Both the position numbers and the translations under genes were made by a program. From Pseudomonas nicosulfuronedens (lineage in GTDB: Bacteria; Pseudomonadota; Gammaproteobacteria; Pseudomonadales; Pseudomonadaceae), in assembly GCF_005877905.1 (NCBI RefSeq), contig NZ_SWDV01000028.1, positions 1 through 64,000 on the forward strand: DNA of 64,000 nucleotides. Reading direction: 5' to 3'. Under the pieces are notes generated by a model. It did not search any database. It worked only from the letters and a program-made list of their open reading frames with translations, and had not been told where the DNA came from. This document shows, piece by piece, positions 8,610-16,576 of this stretch. The number at the start of each line of letters is the position of its first letter. Position 1 is the first letter of the stretch.

Positions 8610-9548
8610 ATGTCCGCCCTCGACCTCAAGACTCTCGAAGCTGCCGCACAGTGGTATGTGACGCTCAGCGAGCAAGCTGACGCCGCGCAGGAGGCCCATC
8701 GCCGCTGGCTGGCCAGCGATCCACGACACGCCCTGGCCTGGGCTCGGGTCGAGCGCCTGCAGGCAAAACTCGGCCAGGTGACGGCGGATATCGCCCGGCC
8801 GACGCTGAAGAACTCGCGCCTCAAGCGCCGCGCGGTGCTCAAGGTGCTCTCGATCCTGCTCGCCGCAGGCGGCACGGCAGCACTCGGCCTGCAGGCTGGC
8901 CCGTGGCGAAATTCCCTGGCCGACCGGCGAACCGCTACCGGAGAAACCCTGGCGCTCGACCTGCCCGACGGCACCCGGCTGGTGATGAACACCCGCACCG
9001 CCGTCGACGTGAACTACAACGCCGAGATGCGCCAGCTCGACCTGCGCGAAGGCGAGATCTGGGTTGAGACTGCGCCGGACAGCCTTTCCCGCCCCTTCGC
9101 CGTGCATACGCCGTTCGGCAGTGTCCGCGCGCTCGGCACGCGCTTCCTGGTGCGCAGCGACGGGGCCGGCGCGCGGGTCGGGGTGTTGAAGCACGCCGTG
9201 GAAGTCCGTCCGCAGCAGACGCCTTCGCAAGTCGTGCGGGTCGAGGCCGGCCAGGAGCTGGACTTCAGCGCGACATCCGCCGGCAAGCCTGGCGCGCTGG
9301 CCAAGGGCGCGGATGCCTGGATGCGCGGGCAACTGCTGGTCAGTGACTGGCGGCTGGACGACTTCCTCGCCGAGCTGTCGCGCTACCACGCCGGCTACCT
9401 GGGCTGCGCCGAGGACGTCGCCGCGCTACGCATCTCCGGCGCCTTCCAGCTGCACGACATCGACACGGTGCTGGATAACCTCGGCGGCTCCCTGCCCGTC
9501 CGTACACGTCGCCTCACCCGCTGGTGGGCTCGGGTGGAAAAGCGCTGA
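8610..9548 (+). CDS. FecR-like anti-sigma factor (cassette 2)
   Basis: A 312-residue FecR protein. The N-terminal cytoplasmic domain carries LEAAAQWYVTLS and HRRWLASDPRHALAWARVERLQ. A membrane segment lies near residues 75-95, preceded by LKRRAVLKV. The periplasmic part carries LPDGTRLVMNTRTAVDVNY, GSVRALGTRFLV and VGVLKHAVEV. It controls the sigma factor encoded just upstream and is predicted to contact the STN domain of receptor 2. Its last bases lie 17 bp before the putative FecI-type promoter. Confidence 0.92.
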   Translation: MSALDLKTLEAAAQWYVTLSEQADAAQEAHRRWLASDPRHALAWARVERLQAKLGQVTADIARPTLKNSRLKRRAVLKVLSILLAAGGTAALGLQAGPWRNSLADRRTATGETLALDLPDGTRLVMNTRTAVDVNYNAEMRQLDLREGEIWVETAPDSLSRPFAVHTPFGSVRALGTRFLVRSDGAGARVGVLKHAVEVRPQQTPSQVVRVEAGQELDFSATSAGKPGALAKGADAWMRGQLLVSDWRLDDFLAELSRYHAGYLGCAEDVAALRISGAFQLHDIDTVLDNLGGSLPVRTRRLTRWWARVEKR

Positions 9549-9565
9549 TCGGACAGAGCCTCATC

Positions 9566-9596
9566 GAAAAAATAATCTGGCGAGGTGTTGGTGATT
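9566..9596 (+). promoter_or_regulatory. Putative FecI-type promoter of receptor gene 2
   Basis: GAAAAAAT at 9566-9573 and TTGGTGATT at 9588-9596, with first bases 22 bp apart. The block 9587-9610 is identical at 20 of 24 positions to 5431-5454 before receptor 1, including a shared ATTCTCGTTCG. Confidence 0.55.
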
Positions 9597-9667
9597 CTGA
9601 TTCTCGTTCGACAAGGACAGTAGAGGCGCACAGACGCCGCAATCTGCCATTGGAGAACAACGCAATC

Positions 9668-12217
9668 ATGTCAGGCACCCGTCCGCAGCTCCGTCGATCC
9701 CGATTCCACGCCATTCCGCTCGCCCTGAGCGGCGCCCTGCTCGCCGTGTCGCCGCCCCTCCTGGTCACACCGACCGCCTGGGCGCAGGACGTGCAGGCCC
9801 AATACAGCTTCGACATTCCTGCCGGCACGCTGGAAGACACCATCGCTGTGTTCTCCAGCGTCGCCGGGGTCACCGTCTCCTATGAGCCGGGCACTGCCCA
9901 GGGCAGGCAATCACCGGGTGTGCGCGGGCGCTTCGCCGCCGGTACCGCGCTGATGCTGCTGCTCGACGGCAGCGGCCTGCAGGCGGTGGAACGCCAGGCC
10001 GGGAGCTATACGCTGCATCCGACTCAGGGCAATGCCGAAAGCGCGCTGCAAATGAGCGAGACCATCATCATGGGCCAGGGCATGGGCGAGATGACGGAGA
10101 ACTCCGGCGCCTATACAACCGGGCTGGTCAGCGTCGGCTCCAAGACTCCGGTGAGCCTGAAGGAAACGCCGCAGAGCGTATCGGTCATCACCCGCCAGCT
10201 GATCGAAGACCAGCGCCTGGACACCCTGCCCGACGCCATGAAGCGCACACCGGGCATCACCGTGCGCAACGGCAGCTACAACTCGCAGCAGTTCTACTCG
10301 CGCGGCTTCCCCATCGACAACCTGCAGATCGACGGCGCCGCGCCGATGGACATCGGCACCGGCATCGGCACCTTCTACAGCAACCGCCAATACGACATGG
10401 CGATGTACGACCACGTCGAGGTGCTGCGCGGCGCCAGCGGCCTGCTGGGCGGCACCGGCGACCCTGGCGGCATCGTCAACCTGGTGCGCAAGCGCCCGCT
10501 GGACCATTACCAGCTCAAGCTGGAAACCTCGGCCGGCTCCTGGGACAACTACCGCAGCGAAATCGACCTCACCGGCCCGCTGGCCTTCGACGGCCGGCTG
10601 CGCGGGCGCATGGTCGCCGCCTACAACGACCGCCAGTACTTCATGGACAACCGCAGCACCGAGCGCCCCCTGCTCTACGGCGTGCTGGAAGCGGACCTGG
10701 ATGACGCCACCCTGGTCACGGTCGGCGGCAGCTACGACAAGGTAAAGCAGAACGGCACCGGCGACGGCCTACCGCGCTACAGCACCGGTGGCGACGTGCA
10801 CCTGCCCCGCCACAGCTGGTACACCACCAACGCCGCCTGGGCCGACAGCTACACCCGTGAGTACTTCGCCAAGCTCGACCACTACTTCAACGAAAACTGG
10901 AAGTTCAACACCTCCTACACCTACTCCTACAACGGCTCTACCACCGAAGGCATCATCCCCTACGGCTCGGTGGACGAGACCACCAACACCGGTCCCTACT
11001 GGTGGGGCAGTTACATCGACAGCTGGAGCAAACAGTCGGTGTTCGACCTGAACCTGTCGGGGCACTTCGACGCCTTCGGTCGCCAGCACGAACTGCTGCT
11101 CGGTGCCGACTACCAGAAAGTCACCAGCCGCTGGCGCTCCGCCCAGGGCATGGTCGACAAGGGCGGTCTGATCGACCTGTGGGACCCGTCTTCCACGCCC
11201 TTGCCGAGCAACGAGTCGAACCACAATTTCTTCCGCGACTACTCACCCAACACCCGTGAGCAGTACGGCCTCTACTCGACCCTGCGGTTGCAGCTGAGCG
11301 ACCCGCTCAAGCTGGTGGTGGGCGCCCGCGCCCAGCGCTTCAAGTTCGAGCAGGCCTACAGCATGCGCAACGCCAACGGCACCGGCCCGTGGGTGGAGCA
11401 GGACCGCGTGTCTGACCGCGAACCGACCACCCTGATCCCCTTCGGTGGGCTGATCTATGCCCTGGATGACCAGTGGTCGACCTACGCCAGCTACTCGGAA
11501 GTCTTCAAACCCCAGGCGCAGAAATTCAAGGGTCCGGAAGCCTCGCCAAGCTCCATCGAGCCCATGACCGGCAAGACCTACGAAACCGGCATCAAGGGAG
11601 AACTGCTCGATGGCCGGCTCAACGTCAGCGCGGCGCTGTTCTATACCAAACGCGAGCACCAGGCCGCGACCGACCCGAGCTACCCCAACCCGCCGTTCAG
11701 CTATAGCGGTTCGTGCTGCTTCGTCGCCCAGGACAAGGTGACCAGCAAGGGCATCGACCTGGAAGCCACCGGCGAGCTTGCACCAGGCTGGGAAATTCTC
11801 GCCGGCTACACCTACAACCAGGTGCACAACGATACCGAGGAAACCCTCTACAGCACCGTCACCCCCAAGCACCTGTTCAAGCTCTGGACCACCTACACCC
11901 TGCCCGGCGACTTCGCCGCCTGGCGTGTCGGCGGCGGCGTCACGGCACAGAGCCCGACCTATGTCAGCGGCACCGCCTACCGCTTCGACCCCAGCGGCAA
12001 CGTGATCGACAGTCGCGACTATGACTTCAGCCAATCCGGCTACGCGGTCTACGACGCGCTGGTGGAGTACAAGGTCGACGATCACTGGACCGTCGCGGTG
12101 AACGGCAACAACCTGTTCGACCGCCGCTACTACGCCAGCGTCGGTACCTCCGAGTACGGCAACTACTACGGCGAGCCGCGCAACTTCACGCTCACGCTGC
12201 GTGGCGCCTTCGACTGA
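9668..12217 (+). CDS. TonB-dependent siderophore receptor with STN domain (receptor 2)
   Basis: An 849-residue outer-membrane transducer from the ATG at 9668, which is followed by a good signal peptide ending at AWAQ (about residue 40). An upstream in-frame start at 9524 would overlap FecR and lacks a signal sequence. The STN domain is about residues 45-115, the plug about 160-275 (KETPQSVSVITRQLIEDQ ... VEVLRGASGLLGGTGDPGG), and the rest is barrel. A vicinal Cys pair (GSCCF) lies in a predicted extracellular loop. The final residues are LRGAFD, so the usual C-terminal Phe is followed by one extra Asp. It is the most divergent of the three neighbouring receptors, with its own linker between STN and plug. 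The ligand is unknown, probably a siderophore. Confidence 0.93.
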   Translation: MSGTRPQLRRSRFHAIPLALSGALLAVSPPLLVTPTAWAQDVQAQYSFDIPAGTLEDTIAVFSSVAGVTVSYEPGTAQGRQSPGVRGRFAAGTALMLLLDGSGLQAVERQAGSYTLHPTQGNAESALQMSETIIMGQGMGEMTENSGAYTTGLVSVGSKTPVSLKETPQSVSVITRQLIEDQRLDTLPDAMKRTPGITVRNGSYNSQQFYSRGFPIDNLQIDGAAPMDIGTGIGTFYSNRQYDMAMYDHVEVLRGASGLLGGTGDPGGIVNLVRKRPLDHYQLKLETSAGSWDNYRSEIDLTGPLAFDGRLRGRMVAAYNDRQYFMDNRSTERPLLYGVLEADLDDATLVTVGGSYDKVKQNGTGDGLPRYSTGGDVHLPRHSWYTTNAAWADSYTREYFAKLDHYFNENWKFNTSYTYSYNGSTTEGIIPYGSVDETTNTGPYWWGSYIDSWSKQSVFDLNLSGHFDAFGRQHELLLGADYQKVTSRWRSAQGMVDKGGLIDLWDPSSTPLPSNESNHNFFRDYSPNTREQYGLYSTLRLQLSDPLKLVVGARAQRFKFEQAYSMRNANGTGPWVEQDRVSDREPTTLIPFGGLIYALDDQWSTYASYSEVFKPQAQKFKGPEASPSSIEPMTGKTYETGIKGELLDGRLNVSAALFYTKREHQAATDPSYPNPPFSYSGSCCFVAQDKVTSKGIDLEATGELAPGWEILAGYTYNQVHNDTEETLYSTVTPKHLFKLWTTYTLPGDFAAWRVGGGVTAQSPTYVSGTAYRFDPSGNVIDSRDYDFSQSGYAVYDALVEYKVDDHWTVAVNGNNLFDRRYYASVGTSEYGNYYGEPRNFTLTLRGAFD

Positions 12218-12233
12218 CCGCACGAGGCAAGGT

Positions 12234-12259
12234 CCGGGGAGCGAACCTGCGCTCCCCGG
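12234..12259. terminator. Strong hairpin after receptor 2
   Basis: A perfect 9-bp stem CCGGGGAGC / GCTCCCCGG with an 8-base loop, 16 bp after the stop codon. It lacks a T-tract, like the hairpin after receptor 1. Confidence 0.5.
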
Positions 12260-12312
12260 CCAGACACTCCGCAACACCGCCCCTATTCCCAAAGCCGCAT
12301 CGCCTCCTTACA

Positions 12313-12331
12313 ATTGCGATTAATTCTTATC
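12313..12331 (+). promoter_or_regulatory. Weak Fur-box-like site upstream of the third sigma gene
   Basis: ATTGCGATTAATTCTTATC matches the 19-bp Fur consensus at about 10 of 19 positions. It sits at the same place relative to the sigma start as the better sites of cassettes 1 and 2. The position is the main support. Confidence 0.3.
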
Positions 12332-12350
12332 CGCACTCGAAAGGGAGTTC

Positions 12351-12878
12351 GTGGTGTCCGGAGTTCTGCCGCCTTCGCCGCTGCACCAGCAGATGGACAA
12401 TCTCTACCGTGCCCACAGCAGCTGGCTCACCGGTTGGCTGCGCAAACGCCTGGCCGACCGCGACAAGGCGGCGGACATCACCCACGACACCTTCCTGCGC
12501 CTGCTCACCGGCACCGTCGCCCACCCGCTGCGCGAGCCCCGGCATTTTCTCGCCACCGTGGCCAAGCGGGTGATGATCGACCACCTGCGCCGACGCAGCC
12601 TGGAACAGGCGTATCTGGAAGCGCTGGCCCACGAGCCGGAGCTGCTGGCCTGCTCGCCTGAACAGCAATTGCTGGTGCTGGAAACCCTGTTGCAGCTCGA
12701 CGCCATGCTCGACGGCCTGGGCCACAAGGTGCGCCAGGCCTTCCTCCTCGCCCAGCTCGACGGGCTGGGCTACGCGGAGATCGCCCAGCGCCTGGGCGTC
12801 TCGGTCAGCTCGGTGACCAAGTACATGGCCAAGGCCACCGAGCAATGCCTGCTCTTCGCCCTGGATGCCGAAGCATGA
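12351..12878 (+). CDS. FecI-like ECF sigma factor (cassette 3)
   Basis: A 175-residue ECF sigma factor starting at GTG 12351 (or GTG 12354), 3-6 bp after an AAGGGAG ribosome-binding site. Region 2 is KAADITHDTFLRLLTG, region 2.4-type RHFLATVAKRVMIDHLRRR, and region 4 VRQAFLLAQLDGLGYAEIAQRLGVS. It shares the EQAYLEAL segment with the sigma factors of cassettes 1 and 2, showing a common origin. Its stop codon overlaps the fecR start (ATGA). It is predicted to recognise GAAAAAT / TTGTCGATT in front of receptor 3. Confidence 0.92.
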   Translation: MVSGVLPPSPLHQQMDNLYRAHSSWLTGWLRKRLADRDKAADITHDTFLRLLTGTVAHPLREPRHFLATVAKRVMIDHLRRRSLEQAYLEALAHEPELLACSPEQQLLVLETLLQLDAMLDGLGHKVRQAFLLAQLDGLGYAEIAQRLGVSVSSVTKYMAKATEQCLLFALDAEA

Positions 12879-13816
12879 ATGCGGCGAAGCAACGACTGGC
12901 CCTGCGTGACGCCGCGCACTGGCACGCGCGCCTGGGCGCAGCACCGGGCTGCTCGAAAACCCAGGGCCAATGGCAGGCCTGGCACCAGCAGGACGCCCTG
13001 CACCAGTGGGCCTGGCAGCGCCTGCAGAACTTCCAGGCGGAGCTCCAGGGGCTCTCCGGGCCATTGGCGCGGCATACGCTGGCAGCCGGCGAGCCGCGAC
13101 TGGACCGACGCACCGTGCTCAAGGGGCTGCTGCTGGGCATCGGCAGCGCCGGGATCGCCTGGTCAGGTTACCGGCAGATGCCGGTGTGGATGGCCGACCT
13201 GCGTACGCGCACCGGCGAGCGCCGCAACCTGACGCTGGAGGATGGCACGCAGATCGCCCTGAACACCGCCAGCGCCGTGGATATCCGCTACGACGCAGGC
13301 CAGCGCCTGATCATCCTGCGCGCTGGGGAAATCTGGGTGCAGACCGCCAAGGACTCGCGCCCCCTCAGGGTGCGCAGCGCCCAGGGCGAGATGCGAGCGC
13401 TCGGTACGCGCTTCAGCGCGCGCCAGTACGACGGGCACACGCAGCTGGACGTCTTCGAGCACGCCGTCGCCGTACGCAACGCCCCGTTGGCTACTGAAGT
13501 CATCGTGCAGGCCGGCCATCGTCTCGACTTCGGCACCGGCCCTTTGCCGCAACCGCGCCCGACCACCCAGGACCAGGCCGAGTGGCGCAATGGCCGCCTG
13601 GTGATCGACGACTGGAGCCTGGAGCACGCGCTGGGCGAACTACAGCGCTACCGACCGGGCTTCATCCAGTGCGCCCCGGAAATCGCTGGACTGCGAGTAT
13701 CCGGCGCTTTCCCGCTGGACGACACCGACCGCGCCCTGGCTGCGATCAGCCAGGCACTCCCCGTACGGATCGAGACACGCACACGCTTCTGGGTCCGTGT
13801 ACTGCCGCGCGGCTGA
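12875..13816 (+). CDS. FecR-like anti-sigma factor (cassette 3)
   Basis: A 313-residue FecR protein from the ATG at 12875, which overlaps the sigma stop by 4 bp and so is translationally coupled. The N-terminal domain (RDAAHWHARLGA ... WQAWHQQDALHQWAWQRLQNFQ) is somewhat degenerate compared with cassettes 1 and 2. A membrane segment near residues 82-100 follows DRRTVLKG. The periplasmic part has LEDGTQIALNTASAVDI, EMRALGTRFSA and LDVFEHAVAV. It is predicted to hold the sigma factor until receptor 3 signals. Confidence 0.91.
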   Translation: MNAAKQRLALRDAAHWHARLGAAPGCSKTQGQWQAWHQQDALHQWAWQRLQNFQAELQGLSGPLARHTLAAGEPRLDRRTVLKGLLLGIGSAGIAWSGYRQMPVWMADLRTRTGERRNLTLEDGTQIALNTASAVDIRYDAGQRLIILRAGEIWVQTAKDSRPLRVRSAQGEMRALGTRFSARQYDGHTQLDVFEHAVAVRNAPLATEVIVQAGHRLDFGTGPLPQPRPTTQDQAEWRNGRLVIDDWSLEHALGELQRYRPGFIQCAPEIAGLRVSGAFPLDDTDRALAAISQALPVRIETRTRFWVRVLPRG

Positions 13817-13835
13817 CGCGTCGCGGAACCTTTTC

Positions 13836-13865
13836 GAAAAATATTCTCATTGCCAATTGTCGATT
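13836..13865 (+). promoter_or_regulatory. Putative FecI-type promoter of receptor gene 3
   Basis: GAAAAAT at 13836-13842 and TTGTCGATT at 13857-13865, with first bases 21 bp apart. The intervening ATTCTCATTGCC and the TTGTC make it the one that most resembles the classical fecA promoter of E. coli as I remember it. Confidence 0.6.
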
Positions 13866-13924
13866 TGCAGCCGCTCGCACGACTCCTTCTGCAAAACAGC
13901 CTCAAGGCATCCGAAGGAGTCTTC

Positions 13925-16390
13925 ATGTTCCGCGCCACCCTCCCTCTTTTCCGCAGCGTGCCCCACTCCCGCAAACCCTTGGCCGTCGCCATCCTGGGCG
14001 CCAGCCTGGCCTTGCAGGTCGGGATTCTCCAACCGCTGCTCAGCACCACTGGCCAGGCCCGCGCGGAATCCGCCACGCGCCAGTACACCATCGAGCCCGG
14101 CCCGCTGGGCGCCGTGCTCAGTCGCTTCGCCAGCGAGTCGGGCGTGGTGCTGTCGTTCGACGCAGGCCTCACCAGCGGCAAGCGCAGCCAGGGCCTCAGC
14201 GGCCGCTACTCGCTGGAACAAGGGTTCGCGCAACTGCTCGCCGGCAGCGGGCTGAAAGTGATGCGCAGTGATTCGGGCGACTACCTGCTCGCGCCACGCG
14301 GCAGCGACGACGTGCTGGAAATGGACGCCACCAGCGTCACCGGGCAACAACTGGGCGCCACCACCGAAGGCACCGGCTCCTACACCACCGGCAGCTCCAG
14401 TACGGCGACGAAGCTGAACCTGTCCCTGCGCGAAACCCCGCAGTCGGTGAGCGTCATCACCCGCCAGCGCATGGACGACCAGAACATGCAGAACCTGGAC
14501 GATGTGCTGCACAACACCACCGGCATCACCATCATCCGCAATGGTGCAGAACGCTCCGAGTACGTCGCGCGAGGGCAGCTGGTAGACAACCTGCAGATCG
14601 ACGGCGTGCCCACCAACATCAGCAACTCCTACTCCATGGATGCGCTGTCCAAGCCGGTCACCGAGATCTACGACCGCATCGAGGTCGTACGCGGCGCCAC
14701 CGGCCTGATGGAGGGTGCGGGCAACCCGGCAGCCGCCATCAACCTGGTGCGCAAGCGTCCCACCGTCGAGCCGCAGTTGCAGGTGACCACTTCCGCCGGC
14801 TCCTGGGACAACTACAAGACCGTGGTGGACGCCTCTTCCGCGCTGAACGACCAGCACACGCTGCGCGGCCGCACGGTCATCAGCTACAACAACGCCAACA
14901 GCTACCTGGACACCCAGCAGAAGGAAAACCAGCTGTTCTACGGCATCCTGGAAGCGGACCTGGGTGAAAGCACACTGGGCACCCTGGGCTACAGCTTCCA
15001 GAAGGAGCGCAACAGCGGCTACGACTGGTCAGCACTGCCCACCCAGGCCGATGGCAAGTTCTTCCCACTGTCGCGCAAGACCTCGCTGACCGGTGACTGG
15101 AACCATCTGGACAAGCGCAACACCACCGTCTTCGCCAACCTGGAACACCGCTTCGACAACGACTGGAAGATCGTCGGCGCGCTCAACCAGACGTGGGCCA
15201 AGTCCGACTTCCTCGGCAACTTCACCATGCTGGTGCCGGGCACCCAGAGCAGCTTCCGCCTGCAGCCCCGGCTGTTCCGCTACGACGATACCCAGACCAG
15301 CCTCGACGGATACGCCCAGGGGCCGTTCCAACTGCTGGGCCGTCAGCACGAACTGGTCGTCGGCCTGAACGCGCGCAAGGATGATTTCGACTACCACGGT
15401 GGCAACGACGTCGGCTACAGCTACGTCTTCGACATCAACGACTACGCCAGCAGCTTCAACCCGCCCAGGCCCACCGGCCTGGACGTGAACAAATGGAAGT
15501 ACAACATCACCCAGGAGCAGGAGGGCGTCTACGCCGCCAGCCGCTTCAGCCTGACCGACAGTACCAGCCTGATCCTCGGCAGCCGCGTCAGCTGGTTCAA
15601 GACCGAAACCCTGACCAACGTCACCCGTCGCATCGAGAGCGAGTACTCGGAAAACGGCGAGGTCACGCCTTATGCAGGCATCGTCCAGGACCTCAACGAC
15701 AACCTCTCCGCCTACGCCAGCTACACCGAAATCTTCAAGCCACAGAACAACCTCGACCGCAACGGCTCGATCCTCGACCCCATGACCGGCAGCAACTACG
15801 AGCTGGGCCTGAAGGGCGAATTCCTCGACAAGACCCTGAATGCCTCCCTGGCGCTGTTCCAGACAGACCAGAGTGGCCGCGCGGAGTACGTGGATGATGA
15901 GGACCTGTGCCCGGCCGGTTGCTACCGCGCTTCGGAGAAAGTGCGCAACCGGGGCGTTGACCTCGACTTCAACGGCGCCCTGACGCCGGACTGGAACCTG
16001 TCGGTGGGCTACACCTATACCCAGTCCAAGTACGTCGGCGGCGAGCAGAAAGGCGACGACTACACCCAGTCCGCACCGCGCCACCTGTTCAAGCTCGCCA
16101 CCGATTACCGCCTGCCTGGCGACTGGTCGAAGACCCGCGTGGGCGGCAGCTTCTACGCGCAAAGCAAGATGGTGCAGAGCGAGTACGGCGAGGACTACAA
16201 GATCGAGCAGGACGCCTACCACCTCACCAGCCTGCACGTGATTCACGAACTGGATCGCCACTTCGAGCTGCAGTACAACCTCGACAACGTGTTCGACAAG
16301 AAGTACTACCAGACCGTTGGCAACACCAACTACTGGAACTTCCAGGGCGAGCCGCGCAACTTCAACCTCACCTTGCGCGCGAAGTTCTGA
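13925..16390 (+). CDS. TonB-dependent siderophore receptor with STN domain (receptor 3)
   Basis: An 821-residue receptor from the ATG at 13925, preceded by GAAGGAG. The signal peptide ends near residue 48 (QARAE). The STN domain is about 50-118 (YTIEPGPLGAVLSRFASES). A TonB-box-like LEMDATSVTG lies near 133. The plug is about 165-280 (RETPQSVSVITRQRMDDQ ... IEVVRGATGLMEGAGNP), and the barrel ends in LRAKF. The linker LGATTEGTGSYTTGS is identical in receptor 1, which points to duplication within the locus. A Cys pair (LCPAGC) in a loop may form a disulfide. An earlier in-frame start at 13850 lies inside the promoter and was rejected. Ligand unknown. Confidence 0.93.
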   Translation: MFRATLPLFRSVPHSRKPLAVAILGASLALQVGILQPLLSTTGQARAESATRQYTIEPGPLGAVLSRFASESGVVLSFDAGLTSGKRSQGLSGRYSLEQGFAQLLAGSGLKVMRSDSGDYLLAPRGSDDVLEMDATSVTGQQLGATTEGTGSYTTGSSSTATKLNLSLRETPQSVSVITRQRMDDQNMQNLDDVLHNTTGITIIRNGAERSEYVARGQLVDNLQIDGVPTNISNSYSMDALSKPVTEIYDRIEVVRGATGLMEGAGNPAAAINLVRKRPTVEPQLQVTTSAGSWDNYKTVVDASSALNDQHTLRGRTVISYNNANSYLDTQQKENQLFYGILEADLGESTLGTLGYSFQKERNSGYDWSALPTQADGKFFPLSRKTSLTGDWNHLDKRNTTVFANLEHRFDNDWKIVGALNQTWAKSDFLGNFTMLVPGTQSSFRLQPRLFRYDDTQTSLDGYAQGPFQLLGRQHELVVGLNARKDDFDYHGGNDVGYSYVFDINDYASSFNPPRPTGLDVNKWKYNITQEQEGVYAASRFSLTDSTSLILGSRVSWFKTETLTNVTRRIESEYSENGEVTPYAGIVQDLNDNLSAYASYTEIFKPQNNLDRNGSILDPMTGSNYELGLKGEFLDKTLNASLALFQTDQSGRAEYVDDEDLCPAGCYRASEKVRNRGVDLDFNGALTPDWNLSVGYTYTQSKYVGGEQKGDDYTQSAPRHLFKLATDYRLPGDWSKTRVGGSFYAQSKMVQSEYGEDYKIEQDAYHLTSLHVIHELDRHFELQYNLDNVFDKKYYQTVGNTNYWNFQGEPRNFNLTLRAKF

Positions 16391-16399
16391 CGCTGGCCT

Positions 16400-16419
16400 G
16401 CCCGGCGTCATGGCCGGGC
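16400..16419. terminator. Hairpin after receptor 3
   Basis: A 7-bp stem GCCCGGC / GCCGGGC with a 6-base loop, 10 bp after the stop, without T-tract. It is the third member of the post-receptor hairpin series. Confidence 0.45.
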
Positions 16420-16478
16420 CGCACCTTCCCCCTCGCGTCATCGGCACAGCCCGCCCGGCACAGAGCGCCAGAAGCAGC

Positions 16479-16509
16479 TTGACATTAAAGTTAACTTTAA
16501 ACTTAGGGT
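16479..16509 (+). promoter_or_regulatory. MerR-type long-spacer promoter before the decarboxylase/DJ-1 pair
   Basis: TTGACA at 16479-16484, a 19-bp spacer, then TAGGGT at 16504-16509. Inside the spacer is a perfect 16-bp palindrome TTAAAGTTAACTTTAA (16485-16500). A 19-bp spacer filled by a palindrome is the hallmark of MerR-family-activated promoters. The matching regulator is not adjacent; one MerR gene lies 40 kb away at 57 kb. Confidence 0.6.
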
Positions 16510-16576
16510 GAACCCATCCGCCGCCCGGCTCGAAACGCCGGGCGGCCCCACCAGGGTCAACCAGAAGGTCAAGCAG

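Noticed and set aside
16485-16500. Perfect palindrome considered as a Fur box or restriction relic
   Set aside because: It lacks GATA/TATC hexamers, and its placement within a 19-bp promoter spacer fits a MerR-type site much better.
16508-16576. N-terminal extension of the decarboxylase-like protein from GTG 16508
   Set aside because: The GTG overlaps the predicted -10 element; the ATG at 16577 lies after the expected transcription start and fits the family N-terminus.
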